Source: Coemansia sp. RSA 922
Taxonomy: Eukaryota; Kickxellomycota; Kickxellomycetes; Kickxellales; Kickxellaceae
DNA: 10,023 nt
Assembly: GCA_027577415.1 (NCBI GenBank)
Contig: JANBQS010000961.1
Location: forward strand, 1 to 10,023
Direction: 5' to 3'
Shown: in pieces, positions 6,843 to 10,023 of the stretch
Numbering within the stretch: position 1 is the first letter of the stretch
Layout: the number at the start of each line of letters is the position of its first letter
The notes under the pieces: generated by a model
What the model saw: the letters and a program-made list of their open reading frames with translations, nothing else
Told to the model about the DNA's origin: nothing
Databases searched by the model: none
Position numbers and translations under genes: made by a program

Positions 6843-7796
6843 CTATGGCAAATTCTTTGCCTGCTTGAAGACCCCGGCTGTTGCCACTCCACAAGCAAAG
6901 CACTTTGGCGTCTTGCGGTATTGCGCCAACGCACACGCCTCGCAAAAGTAATGCTGGCACTTTGTTACCACCGGCTTTGTGAATGGCTCGCGACAGATAA
7001 GACAGGCGAACGGAAGTTCCTCGGTGTTACCCTTTTTACGGCCTGCTTTTCCGTTGCTAGCTTCGTTGTCAGAGTCAGATTCGACCTGCCAGAGCTTGGG
7101 GTTGTCTCGCTGGACGCCCTGCTGGGCCTCTTCAAACTCTTTCTCTAGCTGCCAGCCTGTTTTAGAAGTGCTGCGGTCATGGAGAAAGATGCATGAGTCG
7201 CCATAGCCGCAGTAGCCAGTCTCCTTGTAGTCCTTGCACAAGTTGGGCTGGTAGTCGAAAACGCTAGTTGCACGTACGTTGGATGGCGCCTTGAATGGTC
7301 CAGCCTTTCTCGATCCCTCGCGTGCTTGGATTCTACTACTATATCCCTTCTTTCCTTTGTACAAAGTCTCGCCATCTGTTGAAGCAGCAGCAGCGTCGGT
7401 GCTGTCTGTGGCAGGCAGCAAGCCTGAGCTGGTGGCACTTAGTGCATCGTACTCTACCGACCTAGTAGAGTCCATGGCTTTCTTGTAGTGATATGTTACA
7501 TTTTGTGTGCTGGCGCTGTCAACCGCCTGAGACGTCGTCGGCTCTGTATCCTGGCTGTTAGCGTCTGGCCCTCCAGACACAGTATTGCTGGACTGCCTCG
7601 GCTGCTTTGGCGCTCGAGGTCCGGCTATTACACTTCCCTTAGATACTGGCATTGCTTCTCCTGTTGCTAATGCATCGCCGCTGTCGACAGTGTCGTCAAT
7701 GTCATTATCGATCGGTCGCTTTCTAAGGTTCGCGCCTCGCCGTTTGCTCTTCTTGAATAGCGGCAGTGTCTGGCCTTTATCCGGAACGTCGGTCAT
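6843..7796 (-). CDS. CWC24: Spliceosome factor CWC24/RNF113 (CCCH zinc finger plus RING finger)
   Basis: This 317-residue protein has the domain order of RNF113A and yeast Cwc24. After a basic N-terminus (FKKSKRRGANLRKRP) and a long disordered region comes the family segment GPFKAPSNVRATSVFDYQP. A CCCH finger follows at C187, C196, C202 and H206 (C-x8-C-x5-C-x3-H, within CKDYKETGYCGYGDSC), then the TGWQLEKE block. A C3HC4 RING is complete: C265, C268, C280, H282, C285, C288, C299, C302. Cwc24 binds the 5' splice site in the activated (Bact) spliceosome and is released before the first step. Animal RNF113A also has ubiquitin-ligase activity. The ATG at 7796 is supported by an in-frame TAG three codons upstream. 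The protein ends soon after the RING (VFKQAKNLP), a little shorter than animal homologues. Its presence implies working introns elsewhere in a genome whose genes here lack them. Confidence 0.95.
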   Translation of the reverse strand: MTDVPDKGQTLPLFKKSKRRGANLRKRPIDNDIDDTVDSGDALATGEAMPVSKGSVIAGPRAPKQPRQSSNTVSGGPDANSQDTEPTTSQAVDSASTQNVTYHYKKAMDSTRSVEYDALSATSSGLLPATDSTDAAAASTDGETLYKGKKGYSSRIQAREGSRKAGPFKAPSNVRATSVFDYQPNLCKDYKETGYCGYGDSCIFLHDRSTSKTGWQLEKEFEEAQQGVQRDNPKLWQVESDSDNEASNGKAGRKKGNTEELPFACLICREPFTKPVVTKCQHYFCEACALAQYRKTPKCFACGVATAGVFKQAKNLP

Positions 7797-8454
7797 TGTC
7801 GCCTAGACTCGGTTGTCTCCTCTCAGCGATCGACAACAAGCAAACTAGTCTGAAGAAGAAGGGGTGGGTAAAGAAGCAAGAGAGACGATGACAAATAATT
7901 TCCACCGCTGACTACAAAAGTTTCATTCTCAATCATGGGGAGTGGGGGATTACGGGCATCCTTGCAGCCAAATCCGCGAGACTTTTGCCTGGCCTGGACA
8001 AAGCCTTTGACACGCTTGCCCACCATTTCCGACTACCGCAGAGCTTAGGGAGCTCGCCTCTAAAGCCCATGCTGTCTTTGGATTCCTCCCCTTACTTCTT
8101 TACTTGGTCAATTTTTTCCCCCCATTTCTTTTTTGCTCTCTTTTGTTATACACACGCTTGTCGCCTTGTCTGCCTGTGCTTGTGCTACATACACGGCCAC
8201 GTATATCGCTTTCTATCGCACTTTCGCACCCCGCCTTCTGCTTAACTCCTGGCGGAGCTGGCTCTTGCTCGCCTCTTTAATTTTTTTTTGCCCTACGCCA
8301 GTGTCGTTTGCACCCTTTTCTACCAGCACGCCTTTGATAAATACTCACTCGAACACCTTGGAACTGCGGCCATTCGCTTTTTTTTTGTTCTCACCAGCTA
8401 CTATCGAAAACCAGCTGACAGCGAGTACCTGCAGGCACAGAGCAGGCTTTAAAA
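7797..8454. promoter_or_regulatory. Long divergent upstream region of CWC24 and ceramide glucosyltransferase
   Basis: These 658 bp lie between divergent ATGs. The right part (about 8085-8400) is pyrimidine-rich with several T-runs. No ATG occurs on the plus strand from 8072 to the glucosyltransferase start at 8455, as expected for a scanned 5' leader. A TATA-like GATAAATA (8336-8343) lies about 115 bp before that start. On the minus strand, a 67-codon frame (8026 to 7823) ends 26 bp before the CWC24 ATG. The same strand also has a pyrimidine tract ending CTTCTTCTTCAG (AG at 7851-7850), which resembles a 3' splice site in a CWC24 leader. No gene in this interval is convincing. Confidence 0.5.
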
Positions 8455-9741
8455 ATGAATACCGCAGCTGCGCACAATAGCCCAAGCGCAGGGATTCTGA
8501 GTACGATCACACATGCTGCAGCAAGCTCTACCAAAGACAGGGTGGCTGGGTTTAGAGTTGATTTTTTCAAAGCCGATTTGGTGGCGTACTTTGTCCTGGT
8601 TCTGGCTGCCTTTCTGTGGCTGCTCATAATCATATCCCACTGCGTGTTGCAGCGCCGCTATGTCAAGCCCCGGCCCTTTGTTGACCGCCCAGCCGAGCAC
8701 TACCCGCCAGTGACCATTATCCGCCCGTTGAAAGGCCTTGACTTGGGCTTACGTCGCACGCTCGAGTCGAGTTTCCGCCAGGAATATCCGGGCGCCGTAG
8801 AGATTTTGTTTGCCGTCGAGGATCCAGACGACCCCGCGATTGGAGTCGCCAATGAGCTGATCGAGTGCTATCCAAAGACCCGCGCACGCGTGCTCATCGG
8901 GCAGGACAACGTGGGCATCAACCCCAAGATCAACAACATGATGAAGGCCTTTGCCCAAGCACACAGCGACCTGTTGTGGATATGTGACTCCAACGTCTAC
9001 ACGGACTCTGGGACGCTGCGCCGCTCTGTGGACTTGCTCTTGGATAACAAGAGAATGGGTGTTATCCACCACGTCGTGTTTAGCGAGGCGCCAGCTACTT
9101 TTGGCGCCATGCTCGATCACGCCTTTTTGGTCACCAACCACTGTCGCATGTATCTGGCCATCAATGCCGTCGGCATTGCCAGCTGCCTGACTGGGAAATC
9201 TAATATCTACTACAAGAGCGCGTTGGACAACGTTGGCGGTCTGGCGGCATTCGGCCACTATCTAGCAGAGGACAACATGATCGGACAGGCGCTGTGGCAC
9301 TCTGGTTGGGGCCACACAATGACTGGAGACCTGGCCCGCCAACCGGCGGATATTGGCTCGCTCTTCGAGTACTGCAGCCGTCGTATTCGGTGGGTGCGCA
9401 CACGAAAGTACAACGTCACATTTGCTACCTTTTATGAGCCGCTAACTGAATCGATCTTGTTGGGTGCCTTGACATCGTGGGCGCTGAACCACCTGTATGG
9501 ATTCAATGTATATTTAACGTTCAGCACATTCCTGTCGTGCTGGTTTGCTCTCGACATGCTGTTCTTTTACCGCATCAACCACGGTTCTCCGCAGAGCTGG
9601 CCTTGGTTTGCCTTTAGCTGGATCTGCCGCGAGATTCTGGCCCTTCCGCTGTGGCTAGTTGCCATCGTTGGCGACACGGTGACCTGGCGAGGCCAAGTGT
9701 TCCGGTTTCATTTGAATGGCACCGTGGAGGTCCTCAAGTGA
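8455..9741 (+). CDS. GCS1: Ceramide glucosyltransferase (glucosylceramide synthase, GT21)
   Basis: This 428-residue protein transfers glucose from UDP-glucose to the 1-hydroxyl of ceramide, making glucosylceramide, normally in the Golgi or ER membrane. One N-terminal membrane anchor (about 42-62) precedes the cytosolic catalytic domain. VTIIRPLKGLD (86-96) opens the GT-A fold. The D,D,D,(R/Q)xxRW motif of the family is complete: VEDPDDPAI (121-129), CDSN with D178, AEDNMIG with D273, and RRIRW (309-313). GINPKINNMM (154-163) is also a close family match. Further hydrophobic segments follow at about 335-375 and 386-408. The ATG at 8455, after an A-run, gives a normal N-terminus, and the preceding 380 bp contain no other ATG. 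Fungal glucosylceramide matters for polarity and hyphal growth, and budding yeast lacks this enzyme. The symbol follows common fungal usage and is not certain for this species. Confidence 0.95.
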   Translation: MNTAAAHNSPSAGILSTITHAAASSTKDRVAGFRVDFFKADLVAYFVLVLAAFLWLLIIISHCVLQRRYVKPRPFVDRPAEHYPPVTIIRPLKGLDLGLRRTLESSFRQEYPGAVEILFAVEDPDDPAIGVANELIECYPKTRARVLIGQDNVGINPKINNMMKAFAQAHSDLLWICDSNVYTDSGTLRRSVDLLLDNKRMGVIHHVVFSEAPATFGAMLDHAFLVTNHCRMYLAINAVGIASCLTGKSNIYYKSALDNVGGLAAFGHYLAEDNMIGQALWHSGWGHTMTGDLARQPADIGSLFEYCSRRIRWVRTRKYNVTFATFYEPLTESILLGALTSWALNHLYGFNVYLTFSTFLSCWFALDMLFFYRINHGSPQSWPWFAFSWICREILALPLWLVAIVGDTVTWRGQVFRFHLNGTVEVLK

Positions 9742-9810
9742 GCTTTTCGATATTAACTTATTTGCGCTGGTTGGGAGTTTTAGCCAGAAACCCCATTAAT
9801 AACATATATT
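9742..9810. terminator. AT-rich 3' spacer after ceramide glucosyltransferase
   Basis: This 69 bp spacer lies between the glucosyltransferase stop and the stop of the possible small minus-strand ORF. It contains GATATTAACTTATTTG and CATTAATAACATATATT, similar in composition to the other convergent spacers in the window. That resemblance is mild support for the small ORF being a gene. Confidence 0.35.
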
Positions 9811-9957
9811 TCATTTATCTCGGAGCACGTGATTTTGGATCAGGCCAATGGCAAATACGCTGATTGCCTGTGCAAAAGTATTCGAGATGATGGGGCGCCA
9901 CTCTGGCGAGAGTGCTGCGGCTTCGACAACCAACAAGTGTTTCACCCTTTCAACCAT
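9811..9957 (-). CDS. Possible 48-residue single-span membrane protein
   Basis: The minus-strand frame from the ATG at 9957 to the TGA at 9811 encodes 48 residues, beginning MVERVKHLLVVEAAALSPEW and ending QNHVLRDK. Residues 27-41 (TFAQAISVFAIGLIQ) form one moderately hydrophobic helix flanked by charged ends, the general layout of small mitochondrial membrane proteins such as Tom6-type subunits. That is an analogy only. The start has a good context (AAG before ATG, G after), a TATATAAA lies upstream on the same strand (9998 to 9991), and codons end mostly in G or C, as in the neighbours. The ORF would be convergent with the glucosyltransferase, matching the arrangement elsewhere. A frame this short can arise by chance, so it remains a candidate. 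Confidence 0.45.
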   Translation of the reverse strand: MVERVKHLLVVEAAALSPEWRPIISNTFAQAISVFAIGLIQNHVLRDK

Positions 9958-10023
9958 CTTGCGGACACCTCAAAGTCGGATTATAAAAATTTTATATAAT
10001 TTTTGCGTAAGTATAGCAATATC
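9958..10023. promoter_or_regulatory. AT-rich right edge, candidate promoter of the small minus-strand ORF
   Basis: These last 66 bp contain ATTATAAAAATTTTATATAATTTTT (from about 9980), an almost uninterrupted AT block with TATA-like words on both strands. On the minus strand, TATATAAA lies 34 bp upstream of the ATG at 9957. What lies beyond the window is unknown. Confidence 0.3.

Noticed and set aside
7985..8245. 86-codon plus-strand frame in the leader of the glucosyltransferase
   Set aside because: It is hydrophobic because the strand is T/C-rich, resembles no family I know and overlaps a competing minus-strand frame. It is probably chance.
8133..8480. 115-codon plus-strand frame running into the glucosyltransferase start
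   Set aside because: It starts at a non-ATG codon, is translated pyrimidine-rich leader, and overlaps the true start in another phase.
9826..9831. Second CACGTG near the right end as a regulatory E-box
   Set aside because: It lies inside the candidate small ORF, where CAC GTG are ordinary His-Val codons, and is far downstream of the glucosyltransferase promoter.

Overview
This window is nuclear DNA from a fungus with a compact, intron-poor genome. Seven long reading frames are visible, and none needs an intron to give a full-length family match. The proteins are typically eukaryotic: a TOR-complex subunit, a cytosolic Fe-S targeting factor, a spliceosomal zinc-finger protein and ceramide glucosyltransferase. 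Genes abut with 40-70 bp between convergent stop codons. CTG falls on a conserved leucine of the CIA2-like protein, so the code looks standard and CTG-clade yeasts are unlikely. Glucosylceramide synthase, which Saccharomyces lacks, together with intronless genes and mid-range GC, would fit an early-diverging lineage such as Kickxellomycotina. That placement is only an inference.

Layout, left to right. 1-687 (+) is the 3' end of an unrecognised gene. 729-1205 (-) encodes a CIA2/MIP18-type Fe-S assembly factor. 1432-2430 (+) encodes LST8, the WD40 subunit of TORC1 and TORC2. 2483-4156 (-) is a twelve-span transporter of the sucrose/alpha-glucoside (SUT1/SLC45-like) type. 4461-5879 (+) is a uridine kinase fused to a UPRT-like domain. 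5922-6722 (-) is an unrecognised protein with a C-terminal beta-hairpin signature reminiscent of HAX1/Mpm1 proteins. 6843-7796 (-) encodes CWC24/RNF113, with CCCH and RING zinc fingers. 8455-9741 (+) is ceramide glucosyltransferase (GT21). 9811-9957 (-) is a possible 48-residue membrane protein.

The genes mostly alternate in direction, so three divergent pairs share an upstream region (1206-1431, 4157-4460, 7797-8454) and four convergent pairs end in short AT-rich spacers. The functions do not form a single pathway: this is a housekeeping neighbourhood. The CIA2/LST8 and CWC24/GCS pairs could nevertheless be co-expressed from shared promoters. I see no mobile element, tRNA, rRNA, CRISPR array or novel multi-gene system. 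The points most worth following up are the 48-residue ORF, the unknown 266-residue protein, the possible N-terminal extension of the uridine kinase, and the leader regions of LST8, CWC24 and the glucosyltransferase.
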